Assembly (NCBI GenBank): GCA_019648995.1
Contig: BLXT01005072.1
Span: 53,455-86,140, forward strand
Length of the DNA stretch: 32,686 bases
Origin: Plakobranchus ocellatus
Lineage: Eukaryota > Mollusca > Gastropoda > Plakobranchidae
Direction of reading: 5' to 3'
The notes below the pieces were generated by a model that was given only the letters and a program-made list of their open reading frames with translations, was not told the DNA's origin and made no database searches. Both the position numbers and the translations under genes were made by a program. This document shows positions 12,601 to 24,060 of the stretch, piece by piece; positions within the stretch are counted from its first letter, which is position 1; each line of letters opens with the position of its first letter.

Positions 12601-12726
12601 AAGCCTTAGTTTGGTCTTTTTTCACTCGGATTCAGCCTATTTAATGTTAAATTTTATTTCGTATATCGAAAGAGAAAGGTTTGAAGTCACTATTTACGAC
12701 CATAAATTATTTACCTTAACTTCAGC
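9682..12726 (+). repeat. Satellite array, middle block (forward)
   Basis: Forward copies continue with a C anchor at 9985, A at 10496, B near 11045, C near 11628 and A at 12193. The A-to-A distance of 1697 bp restores the spacing seen on the far left. Two junctions near the right end are abnormal. At about 12253 an A unit runs directly into the middle of an A/B spacer, skipping several hundred bases. At about 12580 a B unit jumps back into the same spacer (the GCTTGTTGCAAGCCTTAG box). The block then enters the run of Ns. Confidence 0.9.
10496..12192 (+). repeat. Higher-order satellite unit (1697 bp, A-B-C)
   Basis: This is a complete unit between A anchors, with B near 11045 and C near 11628. 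It is comparable in length and order to the units at 1738 and 5528. It is the last intact three-part unit before the gap. Confidence 0.82.
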
Positions 12727-13677
12727 NNNNNNNNNNNNNNNNNNNNNNNNNNNNNNNNNNNNNNNNNNNNNNNNNNNNNNNNNNNNNNNNNNNNNNNNNN
12801 NNNNNNNNNNNNNNNNNNNNNNNNNNNNNNNNNNNNNNNNNNNNNNNNNNNNNNNNNNNNNNNNNNNNNNNNNNNNNNNNNNNNNNNNNNNNNNNNNNNN
12901 NNNNNNNNNNNNNNNNNNNNNNNNNNNNNNNNNNNNNNNNNNNNNNNNNNNNNNNNNNNNNNNNNNNNNNNNNNNNNNNNNNNNNNNNNNNNNNNNNNNN
13001 NNNNNNNNNNNNNNNNNNNNNNNNNNNNNNNNNNNNNNNNNNNNNNNNNNNNNNNNNNNNNNNNNNNNNNNNNNNNNNNNNNNNNNNNNNNNNNNNNNNN
13101 NNNNNNNNNNNNNNNNNNNNNNNNNNNNNNNNNNNNNNNNNNNNNNNNNNNNNNNNNNNNNNNNNNNNNNNNNNNNNNNNNNNNNNNNNNNNNNNNNNNN
13201 NNNNNNNNNNNNNNNNNNNNNNNNNNNNNNNNNNNNNNNNNNNNNNNNNNNNNNNNNNNNNNNNNNNNNNNNNNNNNNNNNNNNNNNNNNNNNNNNNNNN
13301 NNNNNNNNNNNNNNNNNNNNNNNNNNNNNNNNNNNNNNNNNNNNNNNNNNNNNNNNNNNNNNNNNNNNNNNNNNNNNNNNNNNNNNNNNNNNNNNNNNNN
13401 NNNNNNNNNNNNNNNNNNNNNNNNNNNNNNNNNNNNNNNNNNNNNNNNNNNNNNNNNNNNNNNNNNNNNNNNNNNNNNNNNNNNNNNNNNNNNNNNNNNN
13501 NNNNNNNNNNNNNNNNNNNNNNNNNNNNNNNNNNNNNNNNNNNNNNNNNNNNNNNNNNNNNNNNNNNNNNNNNNNNNNNNNNNNNNNNNNNNNNNNNNNN
13601 NNNNNNNNNNNNNNNNNNNNNNNNNNNNNNNNNNNNNNNNNNNNNNNNNNNNNNNNNNNNNNNNNNNNNNNNNNNNN
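12727..13677. other. Assembly gap (951 Ns)
   Basis: This is an unbroken run of N. The left flank ends in an ACTTCAGC box and the right flank starts in a TCGGAAAT..GCCTAAAG box, both ordinary satellite landmarks, so the missing sequence is most likely more of the same array. Open frames that appear to cross it are artefacts of unknown bases. Confidence 0.99.
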
Positions 13678-16600
13678 TTTGGTCGGAAATAAAGCCTAAA
13701 GCACGTTGGCAAGCCTTATTTCCTCGCCTTTAGCACGGATTCAGTGCAAAGAATGTTAAAATTCTTTCACATATCGCCAGAGAAAGGTTGAAATATGCTA
13801 TTAAATGACTCATATTGCTTGCTACAACTTCAGCCCGAAAGTAAATCTCGATCGTACTAAAGCATATTTTTGGTAGAATTACTCAATATCCAGTAATATT
13901 CATCGACACCAGTGACCAAGTGTCCTTTTTTTTAAATTATTTTTTTGAGTCAGATTAAGCTTTGGAAAGGGAGCGGACCATCAATTTAGAGGTGAGAAAC
14001 AGGTCGAAAAACGTGATTGCAACCCTTTGAATCCATCGTAGTCAGCTTCAAATCTTCTACAAGAGGGTAACAAATTTCTCAAGACATGGATGGAGGAAGG
14101 TTGGAAGATCTATGGAAAAAGTCAAAGAACCTACATTAGCTGAAACCAGTAGGTTAGTTTAGATTATAACAAAGCCTTTTTTTCCTGTAAAATTGTGCCT
14201 GCCTGTTTCTGTCCTTTTTTTAAAAAAAAGGCAGACATAGGACATGTCGGAAGACGCTAAAAGACGTTGGGAATGTGCTTTTCATCGAAGGGAAGGTTTC
14301 CTCGTACAAGTCAATAACGACGGAAGTCTTTTTTTTCTCGATGTGGAATTTTTTAAAACCGATTTTCGCTCTTTTACGGACGCACTTTCGCAAGTATTTG
14401 AACAAACGCAAGCCTAAAAAACTATGCACATATGCTATTTTTGTACTTTATTTCATGATCAAGGCTTGAAAATTTTTTTTTTTTTTTGTTTTTGTTTTTT
14501 TTTTAGCATGAATTTAATTTTTTGAGTTCATGAGCTTAATCGGCAATTTTTGGCTAAACTACTAGCCTAAATCATGCTGAAAGACTTAACTTTGGTTCGA
14601 TTTCGGTCGGACACAACCAAAATAATGTTGAATTTTTTTTCTACATATCGACAGAGTAAAGTCAAAAGACACTGTTAAATACTTCAAATAGCCAGAAACA
14701 GCTCAAACCCTTGAGTTTGTCTTGATCGTACCAAAGCCATTTTTGAGTAAAATTTGGCTCTTTTTCTTTCTTATTTTGATAACAGCAGGCTTTGGCAACG
14801 TCGGAATACGCCAAAATACATTGCAAAAATACTCTTCATCGTCTGCAATAGTTTCTTTATGAAGTTCTTTAACAACGGAAGCCAAAATTCAAAAAGTAAG
14901 AATCGAAATCCTATCGATTCATGACGATGGAGAATGTTTTACCCCTTTTCCGCCTTTTACGAAACATCATCCCTAGATTTCTGAGCAAACACATGCTATA
15001 ATACCATACAGTTATGTTATTCTTGTACTCTTCAACATTGTCGAACCAATTTGGTTTTGAAGTCATTTCCAGGAGCAAAATCGGCAATTTTTGGCCAACA
15101 TACTAGTCTAAATCAGGCTGAAAGCCCTAACTTTGATTCGATTTAGCTGGGACACAACAAGGAGAATGTTGATTTTTTTATTTTTCTACGTATCAATAGA
15201 GTAATGTCGACACACACTGTTAAATATTTCAAATAGCCAGAAACAGCTCAAACCCGCAAGCCATTTTTGAGAAAAATTTCGCTCTTTTTCTTTGTTATTT
15301 TGACAATGACAGACTTTGGCCATGTCCGAAGACGCTAAAATACAGTGCGAAAATGCTTTTCATGGATAGCAAAGGTTTCGTTATGAAATTCTTTAACAAT
15401 GCAAGCCAAAAATTCTAGAAGTGAGCATCAAAATCTTATGGCTTCATGGCGATGGGGAATTTTTTAAGCCCTTTGTTCCTCTTTTACGAAAGCGTTTCTG
15501 TAAATCTCTGAGCAAACACAAGCTCTAACACCATACTGTGCTGCTATTCTTCTACTCTACAACATGGGCGAACAATTTGATCGTTTGTCTCTATACATTT
15601 GAATGTTTTTATTTGATTTTAAAACCATTAACATGGTCATTTAATCGTTTGTCTCTGTACATTTGAATTTAAAATCATTTACACGGGCAAAATCGGAATT
15701 TTCGTTTGAAAATTCAGCCTAAATTTTGTTGCAAGCTTAATTTTGATCGCCTTTATCTCGGATTCAACGTAGAGAATGTTGAATTTTTTTTTCACATATC
15801 GATAGAGAAAGTTTGAGATACGCTATTAATTAACTCAAATTGCTTGCAACAACTTCAGCCCGCGAGGAAATTTCGATCGCAGTAAAGCCTAATTTTCGTA
15901 GGATTTTTGTACATTTTGTTAGCCGTTTTGGAAACGACTGGCATTGAAGTCACCAGAAGGTGGTAAAGTTCAAGGTGATAGTGGATTTTAATAGTTATAA
16001 AACTATTGCCTTCCAGGAGTTTAAATAAAGAAACGTAATCGTTGTGATAGTTTCGATCGTAACGAAGCCATTTTTAGTAAAAATTGGCTCTTTTTCTTTC
16101 TCTACGCTAAAAGACATTGCAAAAATTCTTGAAATCTAAAGCAACGGTTTCTTTTTTAAATTCAGTAATGACAGAAGCTATAAATAAAAGAATTGAGCTT
16201 CAAAATCCTCTTGCTTCATGGCGATGGGGCATATTTTTGGCTATTTTTTTTTTATGTAACCTTTTCGGTAAAAATCTAAGAAAACCTGTCTCAAACACCA
16301 TTCAGTGATGTTCTTCTTGTACTCTGCTTCTTGACTAAAGCATCAGATCACTGGTCTCCATACAGTTGAATGTTTTTATTTGATTTTTAAATAGTTTGCA
16401 CGTGCAAATCGGAAATCGCCTTGTGCTTCGATTCAACCTGAAGAATATTAAAATTTCTTTCACATATCGATAGAGAAAGGTTGAATTACACTATTAAATA
16501 ACTCAAATTGCTTGCCACAACTTCAGCGGGTAGGTAAATTTCGATTGTAAATTTCGCACATTTCTTTACCCTTTTTGGAAACAGCAGGCGTTGGAGTCAT

Positions 16601-19600
16601 CGACAAACTGTACAATACAACGGAAATGTGCTTTTGCATGTTCATAAAACGCTTTCCATCCAAGAACCAGGAGAATGAAAAAAAAATTAATGCATGTAAT
16701 GGAAAAAAGATGAGTTAATTTCGCTCGAAACAAAATTGCGCCCTTTTTCTTTATCATTTTGGAAACGGTAAGCATTGGGCGGTGTCGGAAGACGCTAAAA
16801 TGCGTTGGGAGTGTGCTTCTTATCGAAAGCAAAGATGTTTTCATATAAGTCAATATCGACCTAAGGGAAAAACGCAAGAAGAAAGGATCGAAATCCTATT
16901 GGTTCATGGCGATGGGGAATTTTTTTAGCACGTTTTCCTCTTCTACGCGAGCGTTTCCGAAAAAATCTGACAAAAGACATGCCTTTCAGTGATATTATTC
17001 TGTACTCTGCTTCATCACCGAAACATAAGATCGTTTTTCTCCATGCATTTAAATGTTTTACTTGAATTTAAAGTCATTTACCTGTGCAAAATCGGCAACT
17101 GGTTGAAAATCCGGTCTAAAATATCATTGAAAGCCTTAATTTTGATCTGCTTAAGCTGGGATTCAACCTGGAGAATGTCAATTTTTTTTCATATATTGAT
17201 AGAGAAAGGTTCAAATATATATTAAATAGCTCAAATTGCTTGCCACAACTTCAGCTGGCGAGTAAATTTCAATCGTAATAAAGCCAATTTTTTTTCAGAA
17301 TTTCGCACTTTTTGGAAAAGACAGTGATTGAGGTAATGTGAAGATAGGAAAATTCATCGGGAATGTCGTCTTCAATATTTACAAAACTTTTTCCATCTAG
17401 AAGAATAAACAAGAAACGTAATCTTTGTGATAAAAATGAGACAAAAAAATTGGACACTCGTTTTATCTGTAATATATATCAGAGAGTGTCAAAATGTGTC
17501 TAGCAAATAGAAATCTTTTTATACTCATTTTCCTGTAATATCCGTCGACACCAGTGAATACAAGTTCTTTTTATTTATATTTCCTTTTGAGTCAGTCTAA
17601 CTTTGGACAGGAAGGGAACCATCAGTTTTTAGGTGAGAAACAGCCTGAAAATGTAATTGCAACCCTTGGAATCTATATCAGTCAGCTTCAAATCTTATAA
17701 AAAAGGTCGAAAGACAAAGTTGAATAATTCAAATAGCCAGCAAAATCTCAAATCCGCGACTTAGTTTCGATCATGACAAAGCTATTTTTTATAACAATTT
17801 CGCTCCCTTTCTTTCTTTTTTTTTTTTTTTTTTTTTGGAAACGGAAGGCACTGTACAAGTGGAAGACACTTAAATACATTGCGAAAATGCTTTTCATTGA
17901 TAGCAAAGGTTTCTTCGTACAGGCCAATAACGATGGGGGATGTGGTTTTAAATGTTTATAAAATGTTTTCCATCCAAGAACTAGGAGAATAAAAATAAGA
18001 CCAAAATGTATGTAATTAAAAAGAGAAAAAACATTTGGTGAGATTCTACTGCAACCCAACTGGGTACTTTCTTTTCCTTCTAATATCTATTTCACAGAGA
18101 ATAGAAATTGTATCAAGCAATTATGATTGATATGGTGCTCGTTTTCCTATTCTGTCCATAGACAGCTATACTTTTAAAAAATTTCCTTTTGAATCAGACC
18201 AAATTTTGAAAAGGAAAGGAATCATCAATTTTGAGGTGAGAAATATCCCCAAAAACGTGGTTGAAGCCTTTGGAATCCATCACAGTCAGCTTCAAATCTT
18301 AAACAAGAGGATAACAAATTTTTCTACATATCGATAGCGTAAGGTCGAAAGACACTATGAAATGACTCAAATAGCCAGCAACTGCTCAAACCCTTGAGTT
18401 AGTCTCAATTGTAACAAAGACACTTTTGAGTAAAATTTAGCTCTTTTTCTTTCTTATTTTGGAAACGGCAGGCATTGGACACCTCGGGAGATGCTAAAGT
18501 ACATTGCAAAAATGCTTTTCATCTAAAGCAATGGTTTCTTTAAGAATTTCAATAACGTCAGAAGCCATAAATATAAGAATTGAGCATCCAAATCCTATTT
18601 CTTCATGGCGATGGGAATTTTTCGGCGCGGTTTTTTTTTCATGGAAGCGTTTCCTTAAAATCTGAGCAAACACATCCCTAGAGCACCATTCAGTGATATT
18701 TTTCTTGCAGTCTAAGTGTACTTTTTTATTTCCTTTTGGGTCAAATAAAACTTAGGAAAAGTAAGTGAAGGTGAGAAATAGCCTGAAAAATGAGATTTCA
18801 ACCCTCGGAATCCATCGCAGTCAGCTGCAAATCTCATACAAGAGAGCTACAAATTTTTCTACATATCGGTAGAGTAAGGTTGAAAGACAATATGAAATTA
18901 CTCAAATAGCCAGAATAAGCTCAAACCTGCGAGTTAGTTTCGATCGTAACAAAGACTTTTTTGTTTTTTTTTAATTGGCTCTTTTTCTTTCTTATTTTGA
19001 AAACGGCAGGTGTTGCACACCTAGAAAGATGCTAAAAGACATTGCGAAATTGCTTTTCATCGAAGACAAAGGTTTCTTTATGAAATTCAATAACGAGGGA
19101 AACCATAAATGCATAAGATGAGCATCGAAATCCTATCGATTCAATACAACGGGGAGCTTTTGGACGCTTATTTCCTTTTCACAGAAGCGTTTCCGTAAAA
19201 CTCTGAGAAAACACATGCCTATAATACCATTTGTGATGTCTTTCTTGCACTCTTCTTCTTGAAAAAAGCATCAGATCACTTGTCTTCATACATTTGGTTA
19301 TTTTCATTTGATTTTGAAATCATTTGCACTGACAAAATCGGAAAATATTGGTTGAAAATCCAGCCTAAAAGCTCGTTGCAAGCCTTAATTTTGATCGCCT
19401 TAAGCTCCGATTCAACCAGAAAATCTTAAATTTTGTTTCACATATCGATAGAGAAAGGTTGAAATACGTTATTAGAAAACTCATAATTCTTACCATATCT
19501 TCAGCGGGCTAGTAAATTTCGATCATTTTAAAGCCTATTTTTACGTAGAATATTGCACATCTTTTTTACGCTTTGTGAAAGCAACAGGCATTAGAGACAT

Positions 19601-21180
19601 CGGCAGACCCTACAATACATCGGGACTGTGGTTCTCAATGCTTATAAACGGTTTTCACCGAAGAATCAGCAGAATGAAAACAACAGGCATTAGAGACATC
19701 GGCAGACCCTACAATACATCGGGACTGTGGTTCTCAATGCTTATAAACGGTTTCCACCGAAGAACCAGGAGAATGAAAACAAAAACCGTAATCTATGTAG
19801 TTAAAAAGAGAAAAAAAAACATTGGGTGAGAGATTCTACTACAACTTAACTGGGGACGTTTTTTTTATTTCTATCTATTTCACAGAGCACTGAAATTGTA
19901 GCGAGCAATTACGATTGTTATTGTACTCGTTTCCCTGTAATGTTCATACACACCCGCTACCACATAAATATATATATTTATTATTTCCTTTTGAATCATA
20001 CCAAACTTTTGAAAGGGAAGGAACCTATCAATTTGTAGGTGGGTAATATATACCAAAACCTGATTACAACCCTTGGACCATTGCAGCCATCTTCAAATCT
20101 AATACAAGAGAGCTACAAATTTTTCTACATATCGATGGAGTCAGGTTGAAAGACAATATAAAATAACCCAAATGGCCCGCATAATGGTAAAGTCGAGAGT
20201 TAGATCCGAACATTACATTGCCATTTATTTTTTTCAGTAAAAGTGCTCCCATTTTTTTTTTTTTTTTTTGGAAACGGCAGACATTGGACATCTCGGAAGA
20301 CGCTAAAATACGTTGAAAATGTGTTTTTCGTGGAAAGCAATTTTTTCTTTTTACAAGTCAATTACGACTCTAGTCAAAAATGCAAAAAATAAGCATGGAA
20401 ATCCTGTCGTTTTATCGCTAGGTGGAATTATTCTATCAAATCTCGCTCTTTTACTGGCGCACCTACGTTATCGTCTAAGCAAGCACAAGTTAAAAAAAAA
20501 CAAAAACTTACAAATATCCTTTTATGTACACCATTTCATGATCAAAGCATCGAGTTGTTTTATTCAAACACTCAAATATTTTTAATTTCATTTTGAAGTC
20601 ATTTACATGGGCAAAATCAGCAATTTTTGGCTGAAACACCAGCTTAAAAACTGGTACAAAGTCTCAACTGTGATCGCATTTAGCTCGGAGAAAACCAGAA
20701 GAATGATAAATTTTCTTCTAAATTCCGATAGAATTAGGTTCAAAAACACTATTTAATAATTCAAATGGCCAGCAATAGTCAAACCCACGAGTTAGTTTCG
20801 ATCGTAACAAAGCCATTTTTTAGTAAAATTTCGCTCGTTTTCTTTCTTATTTTGGAGGCGACAGGCATTGAACACCTCGGAAGACGCTAAAATACATTGC
20901 GAAAATACTTTTTATCGAAAGCAAGAGGTTCTTTATGAAATTCAATAAGGACGAAGGCCATAAATGCAAGAAGTGAGCATCGAAAATCCAATCGCTTCAT
21001 GGCGATGGGAACTTATGAGCGTTTTTTCTCTTTTACGGAAGCGTTTCCATAAAAATCTGAGAAAACACTCTAAAAGCTCACTATAAGCCTTAATTTTGAT
21101 CGTCTTTAGCTCGGATTCAATAAGAAGAACATTAAAGTTTCTTTCAGATATCGATATGGAAAAGTTGAAATACACTATTA
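13678..21180 (+). repeat. Satellite array, right block (forward, shuffled unit order)
   Basis: This is the same family, but the A-B-C order is not kept. Anchors in order are: C near 14223, A 14778, A 15301, B 15930, partial A near 16105, B 16577, a C/A hybrid 16761, B 17314, A 17837 (grading into B near 17940), A 18461, A 18999, B 19577 with a duplicated 99 bp piece, C 20270 and A 20854. At about 21060 the last A unit is truncated and runs into an A/B spacer before the orientation changes. Stop codons and indels occur in every frame, so there is no coding content. Confidence 0.9.
19582..19779 (+). repeat. 99 bp tandem duplication within a B unit
   Basis: Two copies (19582-19680 and 19681-19779) start with CAACAGGCATTAGAGACATC and differ at only three positions. 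They are far more alike than any other pair of units here, so the duplication is recent compared with the array. The length is a multiple of three, so a small open frame passes through both copies. That frame is not evidence of a gene. Confidence 0.95.
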
Positions 21181-21761
21181 TAATACACTAAAAAAAAGGC
21201 TTTGTAAGGATTTAAACTAGCTCGCGGGTTTAAGTTGTTGCTCTCTATTTGAGTTACCTAATACTGTGTTTCAACCTTACCCTATGGATATGTAAAGAAA
21301 ACTTAAGACGCGCTTAAAGTGATTATATTTAAGGCTTACTACCAGTTTGAAGGCTAGTTTTTTAGGCAAAATGTTCCGATTTTACCCAGGTGAATGACTC
21401 TAAATTAAATAAAACACTTAAAAATATGCAGATAAACGATTAGATGCATTGTACATAAAAACAAGGAAAGAGAAAGATAATTGATTGGTATTTCAGGCAT
21501 GAGTTTACTTAGATTGTTACAGAAACGCGTCCGTAAAAGTATGGAAAGCGATAAAAAAAAAATGCCCCATCAAAATGTAGCAACGAGTTTTTAACGCTTT
21601 TCTCTCTCGTTTTTTTTGCTTCCTTCGATTTATGAGAAGTAAAACAGTATACAAATAACACACTCCCAGAAATATAAATAAGTTTCTATAATTCACACAA
21701 TATATCTCATACTATACACATGTTTTAAATGTATATGTAGATGAATGTGTATGTGTACATA

Positions 21762-21765
<4 letters not shown>

Positions 21766-21802
<37 letters not shown>

Positions 21803-21826
21803 ATATGTATGTATGTTTGTATGTAC
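21766..21826. repeat. TA then TATG microsatellite
   Basis: A pure TA run of about 29 bases passes into irregular TATG/TGTATG repeats. The short open frames across it, on both strands, are products of the repeat. Confidence 0.97.
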
Positions 21827-21872
21827 GCATGCATATTTATGAGTATGTGTATTTATGTAATATATGTATGTG

Positions 21873-21878
<6 letters not shown>

Positions 21879-21926
<48 letters not shown>
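21879..21926. repeat. TA microsatellite (about 24 copies)
   Basis: An uninterrupted TA run of 48 bases sits 50 bases after the previous microsatellite, with TATG-type repeats between them. TA tracts are self-complementary and often vary in length. Confidence 0.98.
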
Positions 21927-21927
<1 letters not shown>

Positions 21928-22085
21928 TTTTCCTTTTTATCACACCATATAATAATGTTTTTCAGAAACGGACTTTTTCATTTCACATAACGATCTTTAG
22001 ACATTAAGCTTATATTAATTTTTATGTCATGATTCTTTGCGTAGTGAGTATCTTTGGTATCTTATTTGTGATAGTCATTCTTTTA

Positions 22086-22120
22086 CTTGATAAAACCTTA
22101 TGGGCGAAACGTTGTCACGT
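22086..22120 (+). other. Possible decayed hammerhead-type motif of a mobile element
   Basis: The sequence CTTGATAAAACCTTATGGGC followed directly by GAAACGTTGTCACG resembles the compact hammerhead motifs found in the terminal repeats of Penelope-like and related retroelements: a CUGAUGA box, a short stem with a small loop, GAAAC, a minimal third stem, then GUC. Here the first box reads TTGATAA, with changes at the C and G that catalysis needs, and only CC/GG of the second stem pairs. The downstream TTCTTATACGTTAGAG also has the look of such element ends. I see no reverse transcriptase nearby. If the call is right it is an inactive scrap; chance resemblance is possible. Confidence 0.28.
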
Positions 22121-24060
22121 AAACTCTGTGTTGTTTAATTTGTTCTTATACGTTAGAGTTGGTGGCTGTTTTCTTTTACTATATTTAGTTTTATGATAAA
22201 AACCTTGCTTGGAATAAAACGTACATTCTCAATGAATTTTTCACGTCTTCTGACTTGTCCAATGTCTATCGATTTCAAAATTCTAAGAAAATATTTTCGC
22301 TTTTAAATTAAAAAAGAGCCTTTGTTACGATTCAAAATTCTTTGCTGGGCGCAAGTGTGGCCTTCTGCTTGAGTTATTTTATAGTGTCTTTTACTCTTTC
22401 TTTACGGATATTTGTAAGAATATTTTTAACTGCATACATTAAATTCCAAGGTGAAGACGATGGATTCCAAGGTTGGCAAACATGGTCCTTGGGCTATTTT
22501 ACTTTTTGAAACTAATGGTTAATTCCTCTTCCGAAACTCTATCTGATTCAAATGAAAAAAACCCAACATTTTTGATGATAGTTGTGCCATTGCATTTTAC
22601 ATGAAAACCACAACTCTAATTGATGTGTTTGCACGGTAGTTTTTCCACAGTTTTTTAAGAAGTAATAACATGGGCCTTAAAAAAAAAAAAAAAGGTCTCC
22701 GTTGTGTCCCCTGCGGTATAGCTAAGCCTTTCTCACACTAAATTCACTACATCTCTTACATCTCTCTTTTGTTTTTCTTAGTGGAAAAAGCAATACATTC
22801 ATCGTAAATCACATTTCTCATCAATCATATTGTCCTCCGACATGTGTAATAGGTATGGAATTCGAAAAAGGTGAGAAAATCTACATTACATTAATAAGAA
22901 AGAGTCTTTGTTCACATCGAAAATAATTGGAGGTTTAACCTGTGGCTCTCCATTCACGTTATTTAATAGTATCGTTATAGGTAACTATATCGATATTTAA
23001 AGGAACATTTAACAATCTTATGGTTGTCTCCGACTTTAAGGCGATTAAAGTTAAGGCTTGCTATCAGTTTTTAGGCTAGTTTTTCAACATAAAATTGCCG
23101 ATTTTACCAGCGTAAATGGCTCCAAATTGAATAAAAAACACATAAATACGTGCACATAACCGATTGGATGAAACTCATGAAACTCAGAATAACGAAAAGA
23201 TAATTAATTGGCATTTTAAGCAAAAGAGCGGAGAGAGATACAAACTTGAAATGCAGCGACAATTTTTCAATGTTTATCTCATTTTAGGCTTCTTACGTTA
23301 TTTAATTGTATGAAAAAATTTGCTTTCGTTAAGGAAAGTACATTTTTAATGTGTTTTTTCGTATTCCAACAGGGCCAATGCCTATCATTTTTTTAAAGAG
23401 GCTAGAAAATAAACCCCATTTTACTAAGAAAAAATGACTTCGTTATACGATTGAAACTAACTGGCGGATTTAAGCTGTGGCTCTCCATTTGAGTTATTCA
23501 ATACTGTCTTCCAATTTTCCTCTATACATGTGTTAAAGAAATTTAACAATGTTATGGTTGTTACAAGCTTAAGGCGAGTAAAGGTAAGGTTTGCCATCAG
23601 TTTTTAAGCTAGTTTTTCAGCTACAACTGCCGATTTCACCCGCGTAAATGGCTCCGACTTAAAGGAAATTATTGAAATGTTTGCAGGTAATCGATTGGAT
23701 GCATTTTTCCTGAAAACCAGCAAAAAAAAGGCAATTCATGAGTATTTTAGTTATTTATCTACTTAGAATTTTACAGACGCGCATCTGTAAAAGAGGGGAA
23801 AGATGTGATTTAGCGACAATTTTAGTTTAATTCTAAGTTCAATCCTTTTTTTTTTTGCTTTTCGCGTTATTTAATTTTATGAATAAAACTTCGCTTTTGA
23901 TAAAAAGTACATTCTCAATCAACTTTCAGGTCGTCTCCAAAGCGTATTAATTTTAAAAAGGGTGAGAAAATATGCGCTTTTTTACTAAAAATAAGAACAA
24001 AAAGAAAAAAAAAAACAAAAAAAAAAAAAAACAGGGTTTGTTACAATTTAATTGTTTTCA

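Larger units (their letters stand above)
21188..24060 (-). repeat. Inverted, older satellite copies
   Basis: From about 21188 the reverse complement of the repeat is present: GGCTTTGT.., then CTCGCGGGTTTAAG, TTTGAGTTA, TTTCAACCTTACCCTAT, AAGGCTTACTACCAG and TTCCGATTTTACCCAGGTGAATGACT in reverse order. Similar reversed pieces recur near 22200-22460, 22790-23200, 23280-23720 and 23870-24050. The reversed copies are more diverged than the forward ones. About 550 bp of other DNA (microsatellites and a possible mobile-element scrap, roughly 21640-22190) interrupts them. Homology fades into A-rich DNA near 24000-24060. Confidence 0.82.

Noticed and set aside
12611-13712. Long open frames on both strands across the Ns
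   Set aside because: They exist only because unknown bases contain no stop codons; the flanks are satellite.
19575-19829. 84-codon plus-strand frame with an internal repeat
   Set aside because: It is a by-product of the 99 bp tandem duplication, whose length happens to be divisible by three.
21725-21990. Open frames over the TA/TATG repeats on both strands
   Set aside because: They translate dinucleotide and tetranucleotide repeats (YIYIYI-like) and are not genes.
1-24060. CRISPR array or bacterial repeat
   Set aside because: The units are about 570 bp, diverged and without short identical repeats or spacers, and the context is eukaryotic.
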